In this document: positions 55,042-62,650 of the stretch, one piece after another
How the letters are laid out: every line of letters starts with the position of its first letter
How positions within the stretch are numbered: the first letter of the stretch is position 1
NCBI RefSeq assembly: GCF_004801905.1
Contig: NZ_SSSN01000013.1
Coordinates: 24,367-88,366, forward strand
From: Orlajensenia flava
GTDB taxonomy: Bacteria; Actinomycetota; Actinomycetes; Actinomycetales; Microbacteriaceae
DNA length: 64,000 nucleotides
Reading direction: 5' to 3'
Notes under the pieces: generated by a model
Seen by the model: the letters and a program-made list of their open reading frames with translations, nothing else
What the model was told of the DNA's origin: nothing
Database searches by the model: none
Program-made: the position numbers and the translations under genes

Positions 55042-56322
55042 GTGCTCACCGACGATGAAGTGTCCGGACTGATCAGCACCGGTTACGAACAACGAAATAC
55101 CGAATTCAAGAGTTCGGGCTCCCTCGGCGAGGGCTCCTTCCGCGCGAAGGTGGCTCGCGCCGCGATTGCCCTCGCTAATCAGCGCGACGGCGGCCGAGTG
55201 ATCATCGGCGTTTCTGAGACTGACGGGATCCAGAACGGTCTGAGCATGGAGCTGGCAAGGGAGTATGAGGACTTCGACACGGTCGTTGATCGGATTAACA
55301 CGTATGCCGACCCGCCCCTTCGGCTAGATGTGACCCTCCGGACACCATTCGAGGGGGTCGTCGTCGCTGTGATCGAGGTCGCCGAGTTCGACGAGATCCC
55401 CGTCCTCTGCAAGAGGCAATTCGGGGGTGTACTCGTGCAGGGTCAGCTGTATACGCGGTCGATGGCGAAGCCGGAGAGCTCGGCAAGCCACACTCAGAAC
55501 GAGCTGCGAGCGTTACTGGCGGTGGCTGTCGAGAAGGGACTGAGCAGGTTCATCGAGACCGCCCGGCGCGGCGGCGTTGACCTGATCGGTCCTGTGACTT
55601 CTCGTGCAGAGGCGCAGTTGGCTGAGGCTCTCGAGTCGCAGCTCTTCGCAAGAGTCGTTGTTGGGCCGCACCTATTGGTGCGCTTCGCGCCAGTTGGCGA
55701 AGAGTCGGACGTGATTGAGTACGACCAACTCGCGCCGATCGTGGCTGGAAATCAGGTGAGCGCGGCGGGGTGGCGGTTCCCCATCATGTCGACTCCCTCA
55801 GGTGTTCAGCGGGGCCAGGACTGGTTCGGAGACCTCGACACGTCGAGCCGATCGGCCGAAGCGTGGCAGTTCTTTCAAAGCGGCGTGTTTGTGCTCGGAG
55901 TCACTTTCCCCGAAGGCTTCAGTGCCGACTGGGAATCTGTGGCCGCTCGCACCGCCGACGAACCTCACGTACCCATCTGGTTCCTCATCGCGTACGTCAC
56001 CATGACGGTTGAGTTCGCCGCGCGCCTGCAACGGGCAGCATTCAATTCGCTGAGCCTCGACGTGCAGCTGAGCATCGCGAACGCGGAAGGGTGGGTATTG
56101 TCCGTCTCCAACCCATCCAGAGCCGGTTTTCACAGCCGCTACTCGCTCACGGACGGCACCTGGACGCGGACCATCACCATAACGCCCGAGAATGCACTCA
56201 CGAGCAGCAGAGAAATCGCTGCTTCTGTTCTCCGTCACATGCTGGTTCGTTTTGGTTGGGACGGTGTGACCGACGAGATAATCCTTGGGGTCCAAGATGA
56301 GACACTCGGTGCCGAGGTCTAG
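55042..56322 (+). CDS. AlbA_2 (Schlafen-type) DNA-binding domain protein
   Basis: A 426-residue protein whose first 130 residues are an AlbA_2 domain: ESR/ERNTEFKSS-type stretch (EQRNTEFKSSGSLGEGSF), AAIALANQRDGGRVIIGVSE and EIPVLCKRQFGG. Such domains occur in transcription regulators and defence proteins. The rest (about 140-426) is unknown. GTG at 55042 is preferred because the upstream in-frame extension is of random composition and crosses the divergent gene. The 125-bp spacer to the HNH-like gene holds the shared promoters. Confidence 0.7.
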   Translation: MLTDDEVSGLISTGYEQRNTEFKSSGSLGEGSFRAKVARAAIALANQRDGGRVIIGVSETDGIQNGLSMELAREYEDFDTVVDRINTYADPPLRLDVTLRTPFEGVVVAVIEVAEFDEIPVLCKRQFGGVLVQGQLYTRSMAKPESSASHTQNELRALLAVAVEKGLSRFIETARRGGVDLIGPVTSRAEAQLAEALESQLFARVVVGPHLLVRFAPVGEESDVIEYDQLAPIVAGNQVSAAGWRFPIMSTPSGVQRGQDWFGDLDTSSRSAEAWQFFQSGVFVLGVTFPEGFSADWESVAARTADEPHVPIWFLIAYVTMTVEFAARLQRAAFNSLSLDVQLSIANAEGWVLSVSNPSRAGFHSRYSLTDGTWTRTITITPENALTSSREIAASVLRHMLVRFGWDGVTDEIILGVQDETLGAEV

Positions 56323-56432
56323 CACCTTAGGATCTAGCTGATCGTGCCCCCACGCGCATAGCCGCCACATGTTTGCATAGTGACCGATACCGATCGTGTT
56401 ACGCGCAGGTCGGTCGATTGGGGCTGGTGTGG

Positions 56433-57554
56433 TCAGGCGGGAGTGTCTCTCGGGGTGTTGGTGGGTTCGACGAGACCGTCTGTGGGTGGGCGTCGGAGCA
56501 TTGCTGCGACCATGGCGTTGGCGACGGCGATGAGGGGTACGGCGAAGAGGGCACCAGGGATACCAGCGATGCCGGTTCCGGCGGCGACGCCGAGTACGAC
56601 GGCGAGCGGGTGCACCTTGACGGCCCCACCGACGAGGAGTGGTTGCATCACGTGGGCTTCGAGCAGGTGGACGAGGAGGACTCCGCCGAGCATGAGTACT
56701 GCTTGCAGGGGGCCAGCGAAGATCAGGGCGATGAGGACGGCGATGATTCCGCTGACGATCGCTCCGATCACAGGGATGAAGGAGGCGAGGAGGACGATGA
56801 CGGCGATGGGGATGGCGAGCGGGAGTCCGAGGAAGAATGCGACGAGGCCGATTCCAATGCCGTTGACGAGGGCGACGAGGATCTGCACGCGCACGAACGA
56901 GGTCAGTGTGCGCCAGCCGGCGGCTCCGGCCCGAGTGATGCCCGACTGGCCGTTCCGGGGGAAGATCCGAACCACCCACCCCCAAATGCCCCGGCCGTCG
57001 ATGAGGATGAAGATGGTGGCGAAGATCGCTATCAGAGCGCCGGCGAAGAGGTGCCCGGTGGTTGAACCGACTTTCAGCACGCCGCCGAGCAGTTGGCTGC
57101 TGTCTTTCTGGACGACGGCGCCGATGTTGGCGAGGTATTCGTTGAGCTGAGTGTCGGTGATATTGAACGGCGGACCTCGCAGCGCGTCACGGGCCCGGTC
57201 GTACGCTGCACCGGATTCCTTCTGGAGCTGGGGCAGCCCGTCGTGAACCTGCCAGACGACCAGGTAGACCAGCCCGGCAATCACCGCGGCGAATACCAGA
57301 AGAACGATGAGGATCGATATCCATCGGGGCCATCCCGCCCGGTGCAGGCGACCTACGAGGGGCGCCAGGAGTGCCGCCACTAGAAGCGCCACCAGAAGTG
57401 GGACGACGATCTCGTGGAAGGTGATGATCAGGTAGACCGCCACACCGCCCAAGGCGATGATCGTCAGCAGCCGCCATGACCACTCCGAGGCGGCCACGAC
57501 ACCGACAGGCAGCCTTCGGTCGCGGGGGCTTTGCTCATGTGGTGTCTCCGACAT
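56433..57554 (-). CDS. AI-2E-family transporter (PerM/TqsA-like)
   Basis: A 373-residue membrane protein with about eight helices: three at the start (residues 25-95), a soluble stretch of about 60 residues, then five more with the family pattern FFLGLPLAIPIAVIVLLASF and GVLLVHLLEAHVMQPLLVG. The family exports varied solutes, including sodium or autoinducers; substrate unknown. ATG at 57554 has AAGGAG seven bases upstream. Confidence 0.9.
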   Translation of the reverse strand: MSETPHEQSPRDRRLPVGVVAASEWSWRLLTIIALGGVAVYLIITFHEIVVPLLVALLVAALLAPLVGRLHRAGWPRWISILIVLLVFAAVIAGLVYLVVWQVHDGLPQLQKESGAAYDRARDALRGPPFNITDTQLNEYLANIGAVVQKDSSQLLGGVLKVGSTTGHLFAGALIAIFATIFILIDGRGIWGWVVRIFPRNGQSGITRAGAAGWRTLTSFVRVQILVALVNGIGIGLVAFFLGLPLAIPIAVIVLLASFIPVIGAIVSGIIAVLIALIFAGPLQAVLMLGGVLLVHLLEAHVMQPLLVGGAVKVHPLAVVLGVAAGTGIAGIPGALFAVPLIAVANAMVAAMLRRPPTDGLVEPTNTPRDTPA

Positions 57555-57731
57555 CGTGATCTCCTTTGTTGGTGTCTCGGATTCGTTTCTTGAATGCGTC
57601 GAGGGCGGCGAGGACCACCGTCTGCAAAGCGAGCCCGCCGAAGCCATCGCCGCCCGCGACGTCTAGGTTCTTGCTGAGGGCGGCGCGGCAGCGAACACCA
57701 GCATCGGAAGCCACAACGGCCACAAATCCAT
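57535..57731 (-). pseudogene. Small frameshifted ORF upstream of the AI-2E gene
   Basis: ATG at 57731 behind AAAAGGAG reads a hydrophobic start (MDLWPLWLPMLVFAAA) but stops after 22 codons; a one-base shift near 57680 joins it to ALSKNLDVAGGDGFGG and LQTVVLAALDAFKKRI, which runs into the AI-2E start. The two halves look like one small gene broken by a frameshift. Low confidence; may also be a chance pair. Confidence 0.3.
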
Positions 57732-58416
57732 CACGGCTCCTTTTCGCTCATGTCGACGGCAGTCCTGCCACAACTAGGTGACGGCGAATATCGCGGTCCG
57801 GAGCATGAACGCGACGGGGTCCACGACAAACCGGCTCCGTCAGCTCTGCACGTGCTAGGGCTGCTGCCACGTTAGGCAGGGGACATCACATGTCATGCGT
57901 CCTTGACACAGCAGTCAGCTGTCGATAAGAGCCGGCGTCTTGCCATCTCAACGCGGGGATTTCAAGCTTGTTCGCGCCGCGATCCCTCGCGGGGCGATCG
58001 CCCTTCTGGGTGAGGACCCGCGGCCACCTGAAGCCAGGGTGCTCCGAGGGCGTCCCGGCCTCGAGTTGCGCATCGGGACTACCGCGGCACCTGCACCATG
58101 GACGATGACATCCTCATCGTCGCCTTCATCACACTCGGCCACCGCCGCGACGTCTACGACCGGTGAGACCCGCTGGGGCGATCTGCTTGCGGACGGCACC
58201 TCACGACCACCGGGAGGGAGCGATCGCTCGATGCAGATCTATCTACTTGCACCAACTCGCGTGGTGAGTCCGGGATCGGGCGGGTCGGCGTGACTACATT
58301 TTGACTACATCTGGGCGAGATCCAACCTCGTCCACGGTGATCATCCAGCACTCAACTCCCTTGATATTCCGCGGATATTGGCCCCAAACGCCGCTATCAC
58401 ATGGGTCGAATTAGAC
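57732..58416. other. Intergenic stretch at the island's right end
   Basis: About 685 bases without a supportable gene. A 22-codon frame begins at 58098 (MDDDILIVAFITLGHRR) but has no strong ribosome site. The stretch contains the tandem TGACTACAT repeat (58291-58310) and ends at the right attachment site. Probably degenerate island DNA. Confidence 0.6.
58291..58310. repeat. Tandem TGACTACAT repeat, candidate integrase arm site (right)
   Basis: Identical to 44126-44145. On the minus strand it reads VVKM and a stop, like the integrase 3' end, and about 35 further bases also resemble that gene (DE and S conserved in frame). It is either the arm site of the integrase or the relic of an older integrase end. 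Confidence 0.6.
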
Positions 58417-58440
58417 TTCAAATCCCACCGGTACCGCCAC
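58417..58440 (+). repeat. attR: Right attachment site (direct repeat of tRNA-Ser 3' end)
   Basis: 24 bases identical to 44033-44056, including the acceptor strand and CCA, without the rest of a tRNA. Marks the right boundary of the island. Confidence 0.92.
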
Positions 58441-58441
58441 T

Positions 58442-58485
58442 AAACGCCCCGCGATCCCTTGTAAACACTGGGATGCGGGGCGTTT
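58442..58485 (+). terminator. Terminator hairpin behind the right attachment site (original tRNA-Ser terminator)
   Basis: AAACGCCCCGC pairs with GCGGGGCGTTT. It differs from the left copy at a few positions and by one missing base in the loop; it is presumably the original chromosomal terminator of tRNA-Ser. Confidence 0.75.
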
Positions 58486-58529
58486 CTTCGTGGGTGCGAG
58501 GCCCGCCTGACTGGTCCGAGAGTTCCGTG

Positions 58530-59750
58530 TCACGGGAGAAGGCGCCCGCCGAGAGATAGGTCTTCGTCGTCGATGACGTTCCTCGCGAGCCATTCGGCGT
58601 AGGTCACCCCGTCGGCTTCGGCCTTATGGAAGAGCTCGTTGGTCGTGATCGTGTGCGCTGTGGTGTGTCGTCTGACGTTGTGGCCCCAGTCGGTCAGGAA
58701 GTGCTGGTAAGCGAGATCGGGGTCGCCGGCGAGCCGCTTCATCGTCTCCACGGTGTGCGCGGACCAGTCGTCGATGAATCGATCCGTATCCGTGGGCACG
58801 TTGTTCAGAGCAGCACTGAATCGGGTGAGCGTGTCGTCATAGAGCGTGTTGCTGTGCAGGTACCTGATGTCACCGCCGACGCGATCGATGCGGTGCGAGA
58901 GGGCGTCTTCGTAGACGTCTGTACCGATCTGAAAGCCGAGGTACGTCGCGCTGTCCGCTCGCCACGTCCGATCGAAGACGTCTGACCATCGTGGCGAGAG
59001 GATGCCGGCGCCATCCGAGAGGCAGTAGACGCGCTTTCCCGTGTAATGGTCCGCGACCAGCGGGGCGTAGAAGGCGGAGGCCCAGGCTTCCGAACTCTCG
59101 CCGGAGACCATGACCTTTTCCGGCTCGAGAAAATTGGCGAAGATCCATGCCAACGCTGCGGTCGTGTTGTTGCGGCCGTTGTGGTGCACCTGAAAGGGAC
59201 CCTTCTTGCCCGCATAGGTGTTGACGACGTCACCAACGTGCAGGTCTCCGGTCGTGTAGGGAATGAACACGAAGTTCCAGTCGCGGAAGCGATTGTCCTT
59301 GTCGCGCTGGTTCGCCATTCCGGTCAGGGCCGTCGGAAACAGCTTGGTGAGCGCGGTGAAGTAGAACGCTCGCAGGTCTCGCGTATAGCCCCGGAGGACT
59401 CTCCGGAGCGTGATGGGCTGGGAGGCAGTGATGTCGTCCCAGCAGGCGCCGCCACCCGAGAAGTGAATGATCAGGTTGGAGGAGGCGCCGCGTCTCACGT
59501 AGATCTCGTACCTCGTCCCATCGCCGCTGATTGTGGTCTTCCCCAGGTCGACGCTGTGCCATCGTCGATCGGACACCTCGTTCAGTGACATCACCCCGGA
59601 CGGATGCCTGAAGTGGATGAAGTACACGAAGGCCACGCCGAGGAGCAGGGCTCCGCCGATGGTCCCGAGAGTGGCAAGGGGATTCAGGACGAGGAAGACG
59701 ACCACCGCTATGCATCCAGCCAGCGCGATCCACGTGGATTTTCTATTCAT
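58530..59750 (-). CDS. Membrane-anchored pectinacetylesterase-like hydrolase
   Basis: A 406-residue protein with two N-terminal membrane helices (about 6-24 and 28-46) and a pectinacetylesterase/Notum-type alpha/beta-hydrolase domain outside. Seen: HFSGGGACWDD at about 95-105 (oxyanion loop), WNFVFIPYTTGDLHVGD at about 158-174, nucleophile Ser in VSGESSEAWAS at about 216-226, and late His. The substrate is unknown. Divergent from the TetR gene with an AT-rich spacer of 67 bases. Confidence 0.8.
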   Translation of the reverse strand: MNRKSTWIALAGCIAVVVFLVLNPLATLGTIGGALLLGVAFVYFIHFRHPSGVMSLNEVSDRRWHSVDLGKTTISGDGTRYEIYVRRGASSNLIIHFSGGGACWDDITASQPITLRRVLRGYTRDLRAFYFTALTKLFPTALTGMANQRDKDNRFRDWNFVFIPYTTGDLHVGDVVNTYAGKKGPFQVHHNGRNNTTAALAWIFANFLEPEKVMVSGESSEAWASAFYAPLVADHYTGKRVYCLSDGAGILSPRWSDVFDRTWRADSATYLGFQIGTDVYEDALSHRIDRVGGDIRYLHSNTLYDDTLTRFSAALNNVPTDTDRFIDDWSAHTVETMKRLAGDPDLAYQHFLTDWGHNVRRHTTAHTITTNELFHKAEADGVTYAEWLARNVIDDEDLSLGGRLLP

Positions 59751-59763
59751 CCCGTAACTATAC

Positions 59764-59783
59764 CGGGTTACTTACTATACCCG
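59764..59783. promoter_or_regulatory. Candidate TetR operator between hydrolase and regulator genes
   Basis: CGGGT-N10-ACCCG inverted repeat in an AT-rich spacer that also repeats ACTATACC (about 59756 and 59773). Position between divergent genes, one being a TetR regulator, suggests autoregulation and control of the hydrolase. Confidence 0.5.
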
Positions 59784-59820
59784 ACTACATTATCTTACCC
59801 CTCGATATACTTTCGGCGTG

Positions 59821-60417
59821 ATGAGCGAGGAGGTCGGCAGGCGGGAGCGAAAGAAGGCCGCGACTCGGGCGTCGATTCTCGACGCCGCTCTCACTCTGTT
59901 CTTCGAGCGTGGCTTCGACGGGGCGAGCGTGCGTGAAATCGCTGACCTCGCCGACGTCACCCCGAAAACGGTCTTCGCTCACTTTCCGCGGAAGGAGGCA
60001 CTGGTCTTCAGCGACGAAGACGACCGACACGAGACGCTCCTACGCGCCGTCACGGCGCGGGCGTCCGGCACCTCGATCTCCGACGCCCTCGCTGCCCACT
60101 ACCTGGCCGAGCTCGCGGCGATGCAGACGGATCCTCAGCGTCGAGTGCTTGCCCTCATGCACGACACCCCCTCTCTCGTCGAGTACGCAGAGAAGATGTG
60201 GCTGCTGCACGAGGGCGCGCTGGCGGACGCCATCGCTCAGGAACTGGGGCTTTCCGAGCCCACGATCCAGGTCCGCTTCTTCGCGCACTTCGCGCTGCAG
60301 ATCCAGCTGCACGCGAGTCGTGCCCAGAGACCCGAAGTCACCATTCGAGCGGGATTCGAACTCCTCGAGCCGGGTTGGGACAGCTATTGCTCGACTCTCC
60401 GGGATCCGGCGAAATAG
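59821..60417 (+). CDS. TetR-family transcriptional regulator
   Basis: A 198-residue repressor-type protein. Residues about 8-55 are the TetR helix-turn-helix (KKAATRASILDAALTLFFER, FDGASVREIADLADVTPKTV); the helical rest binds an unknown ligand. ATG at 59821, directly after a GTG at 59818 in frame; no ribosome site is visible and a TATACT-like box lies about 12 bases upstream, so it may be near-leaderless. Divergent from the pectinacetylesterase-like gene. Confidence 0.9.
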   Translation: MSEEVGRRERKKAATRASILDAALTLFFERGFDGASVREIADLADVTPKTVFAHFPRKEALVFSDEDDRHETLLRAVTARASGTSISDALAAHYLAELAAMQTDPQRRVLALMHDTPSLVEYAEKMWLLHEGALADAIAQELGLSEPTIQVRFFAHFALQIQLHASRAQRPEVTIRAGFELLEPGWDSYCSTLRDPAK

Positions 60418-60456
60418 CAGCACCGACAAAGCCGCTTCCCCCGTCTCTGCCAGCCT

Positions 60457-60489
60457 CTGAGCGGGTACCCGCTCAGGGCGGGTACCCGC
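60457..60489. terminator. Two tandem palindromes sharing a GCGGGTACCCGC core
   Basis: CTGAGCGGGTACCCGCTCAG (60457-60476) is a perfect 20-bp palindrome; GCGGGTACCCGC recurs at 60478-60489. They lie between the convergent TetR and tautomerase genes. A bidirectional terminator is likely, though with no loop a protein-binding site is also possible. Confidence 0.6.
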
Positions 60490-60500
60490 ATCCAGATTCG

Positions 60501-60725
60501 CTAGACGGCGACCCCCGCGGCGAGGGCCCGCACGTCGGCGGTCGTCAGCGGATTGCCGCCGATGCCCCAGTCGCCGCTGGCGACTTCCTCGACGATGACC
60601 CACGTGACGGGCCGCATGTTCTCGCCCTCGATGGTGACCATCGCGTCGGTGAGGCGCTCGACGACGTCCCGTTTCTGCTCGGCTGTGAAGACGTTCTCGA
60701 TGACCTTGACGTTGATGAGTGGCAT
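60501..60725 (-). CDS. 4-oxalocrotonate tautomerase-family protein
   Basis: A 74-residue tautomerase. After removal of Met the catalytic base Pro1 is exposed (PLINVKVIENVF); the family pattern continues with EQKRDVVERLTDAMVTIEGE and VTWVIVEEVASGDWGIGG. The exact substrate is unknown. Divergent from the LysR gene at 60822, probably under its control. Confidence 0.88.
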   Translation of the reverse strand: MPLINVKVIENVFTAEQKRDVVERLTDAMVTIEGENMRPVTWVIVEEVASGDWGIGGNPLTTADVRALAAGVAV

Positions 60726-60821
60726 GGTATTTTCCGTTCCGGTTGGTGTTCAGTACCGTCACTCTCATCTTTGGCGGAATTAGTTGCAATACTCACCACT
60801 TCGGGTCTATAAGTGACTCTT

Positions 60822-61727
60822 ATGTACGACGTTCGACGGCTCCGGGTGTTCTCCGAGCTGACGGAGCAGGGGAACTTCTCCGCGGCCGCCGCTGCGCTGG
60901 GCATGACGCAGTCCGCCGTCAGCCAGCAGATCGCCGCTCTGGAGCGCCAGGTCGGGCAGGCGGTCGTACGACGCGGGACTCGCCCGCTCGAGCTGACCGA
61001 GGTGGGGGCTGCCCTCGCGAGGCACGCGAAAGGCATCCTGGCTCGGCTCGATGCCGCCGAGCAGGAGGTCGACGAGATAGCGGGACGGCGCAGCGGGCGG
61101 CTGCGATTCGGCTGCTTCCCCACCGTGCTGAGCACGCTGATGCCCGCGGCGTTCGCGCGGTTCCGGCTGCTGCACCCCGGCGTCCGACTGACGGTCGTCG
61201 ACGACCACCTGCATCGGCTGGTCCCACGGCTGGAGACCGGCGAGTTGGACCTGGCCGTGATCTACGAACACGAGGTGCTGCCCGGCATCGACGAGGGAAT
61301 GTTCCATCGCGTTCCGATCTTCGAGGACCGGTTCCAAGTGGTGCTGCCGGCCGATCATCCGCTCGCGCGTTACGAGGCTGTCAACCTGCCGGACCTCCGC
61401 GACGAGCCCTGGATCGGCGGCGCGCTCAGTAGCGCCTGGTACCGGATCGTTCGGCACGCCTGCCAGCAGGTCGGCTTCACACCCCGATCCGAGGTCGCAT
61501 CCGACGACTACATCGCCGTCCAGGCGCTGGTGGCGGCCGGGCTGGGCGTCTCCCTCATCCCCGGCCTGGCGGTGCGGCATCCGCTGCCCGGTGTCGCCGT
61601 TCGTCCGCTCGCCGACGATGCTCCGGTCCGGCGCATCAGTGCGGCCTGGCCCGTGGACGGCTATCAGGGGCCGACGCTCACCGCCATGGTCGAGAGCCTG
61701 CAACGGGCGGCACGGAGAGTACCGTGA
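60822..61727 (+). CDS. LysR-family transcriptional regulator
   Basis: A 301-residue regulator. N-terminal winged helix (RLRVFSELTEQGNFSAAAAA, LGMTQSAVSQQIAALERQVG) and a LysR substrate-binding domain (about 90-300). ATG at 60822 is used, with GTG at 60813 as alternative. It is divergent from the tautomerase gene and overlaps the LLM oxidoreductase gene by four bases, so it likely controls both. Confidence 0.92.
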   Translation: MYDVRRLRVFSELTEQGNFSAAAAALGMTQSAVSQQIAALERQVGQAVVRRGTRPLELTEVGAALARHAKGILARLDAAEQEVDEIAGRRSGRLRFGCFPTVLSTLMPAAFARFRLLHPGVRLTVVDDHLHRLVPRLETGELDLAVIYEHEVLPGIDEGMFHRVPIFEDRFQVVLPADHPLARYEAVNLPDLRDEPWIGGALSSAWYRIVRHACQQVGFTPRSEVASDDYIAVQALVAAGLGVSLIPGLAVRHPLPGVAVRPLADDAPVRRISAAWPVDGYQGPTLTAMVESLQRAARRVP

Positions 61728-62647
61728 CCGTTCGATTCGGCGTGCATCTTCCCCTCATCGACTTCGGCGGTGAACCGTGGACGGCGGCGCGCCTTTCGGA
61801 CTACGTCCGTGAGGCCGCGGCCCTCGGCTTCGACTACGTCTGCGCCAACGACCACCTGCTGTTCCGACGGGCCTGGCTGGACGGACCCACGTCGTTGGCG
61901 GCGGTCCTGGATGCCAGCGCCGACATGACGATCGCCACCACGGTCGCGCTGCCGGTCGTCCGCGGGCCGGTTCACACCGCCACGATGCTCGCCGCTCTGC
62001 ACGCGCTCTCGGGCGGTCGCCTCATCGCCGGCGTCGGGCCCGGCTCGTCAGCCGCCGACTTCGCCGCAGCAGGCATCCCGTTCGCCGAACGGTGGAAGCG
62101 CTTCGACGAAGCGGTCCGCGTGCTCCGCGTCCTTCTCGGCCATGACGCGTCGCCCTTTCGCGGGAGGTTCTACTCGACGGACGGCGTCGACGGCCCCATC
62201 GTCGGCAGCTCGCCGCCCCCACCCCTGTGGATCTCCAGCTGGGGCTCACCCGCCGGCATCCGTCGGGTGGCCGAGCTCGGCGACGGCTGGCTCGCCTCTG
62301 CCTACAACACCTCGCCGCAGGCCTTCCGCGACGGCGTCACCCGACTCGAGGCATCCGGACGTCCGGCGACCTTCCCTACCGCCGTCGCGACCACCTGGCT
62401 GCACGTCACCGACCGAGCGGATGCCGCCGATCACGTCATCGACGACTTGCTGGCTCCGACTCTCGGTCGACCCGCCGACGACCTGCGTGCGGCAGGACTG
62501 CCCATCGGCTCGCCCGAGCAGTGCGCCGAACGGATCGACGCCTACATCCGAGCCGGCGCTGAGCGGATCCTCCTGTGGCCGATCGGCGACGAGATCCGTC
62601 AGCTCACGGCCTTCCGCACCGAGGTCGTGCCGCTGCTGACGGCGTGA
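61724..62647 (+). CDS. LLM-class (luciferase-like) flavin/F420 oxidoreductase
   Basis: A 307-residue TIM-barrel oxidoreductase of the bacterial luciferase superfamily. Seen: VREAAALGFDYVCANDHLLF (near 30-49), IATTVALPVVRGPVH, GGRLIAGVGPGSS and PPPLWISSWGSPAGIRR; cofactor (F420 or FMN) and substrate cannot be decided. GTG start overlaps the LysR stop. Confidence 0.88.
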   Translation: MTVRFGVHLPLIDFGGEPWTAARLSDYVREAAALGFDYVCANDHLLFRRAWLDGPTSLAAVLDASADMTIATTVALPVVRGPVHTATMLAALHALSGGRLIAGVGPGSSAADFAAAGIPFAERWKRFDEAVRVLRVLLGHDASPFRGRFYSTDGVDGPIVGSSPPPPLWISSWGSPAGIRRVAELGDGWLASAYNTSPQAFRDGVTRLEASGRPATFPTAVATTWLHVTDRADAADHVIDDLLAPTLGRPADDLRAAGLPIGSPEQCAERIDAYIRAGAERILLWPIGDEIRQLTAFRTEVVPLLTA

Positions 62648-62650
62648 TCC

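Larger units (their letters stand above)
44033..58440. mobile_element. 14.4-kb integrated genomic island in tRNA-Ser
   Basis: The island is bounded by perfect 24-bp direct repeats, one being the 3' end of tRNA-Ser and the other standing alone at 58417-58440. An integrase of the tRNA-targeting type abuts the left repeat. It carries no recognisable replication or transfer genes, so it is an integrative island that would need help to move. Cargo: ECF sigma/Asp23-type stress cluster, IS30 element, HNH-like and AlbA_2 genes, AI-2E-type transporter. Confidence 0.9.

Noticed and set aside
57940-58293. Plus-strand frame of 117 codons near the island's right end
   Set aside because: Low-complexity Ser/Thr/Pro composition without ribosome site or homology pattern; overlaps an equally poor minus-strand frame.
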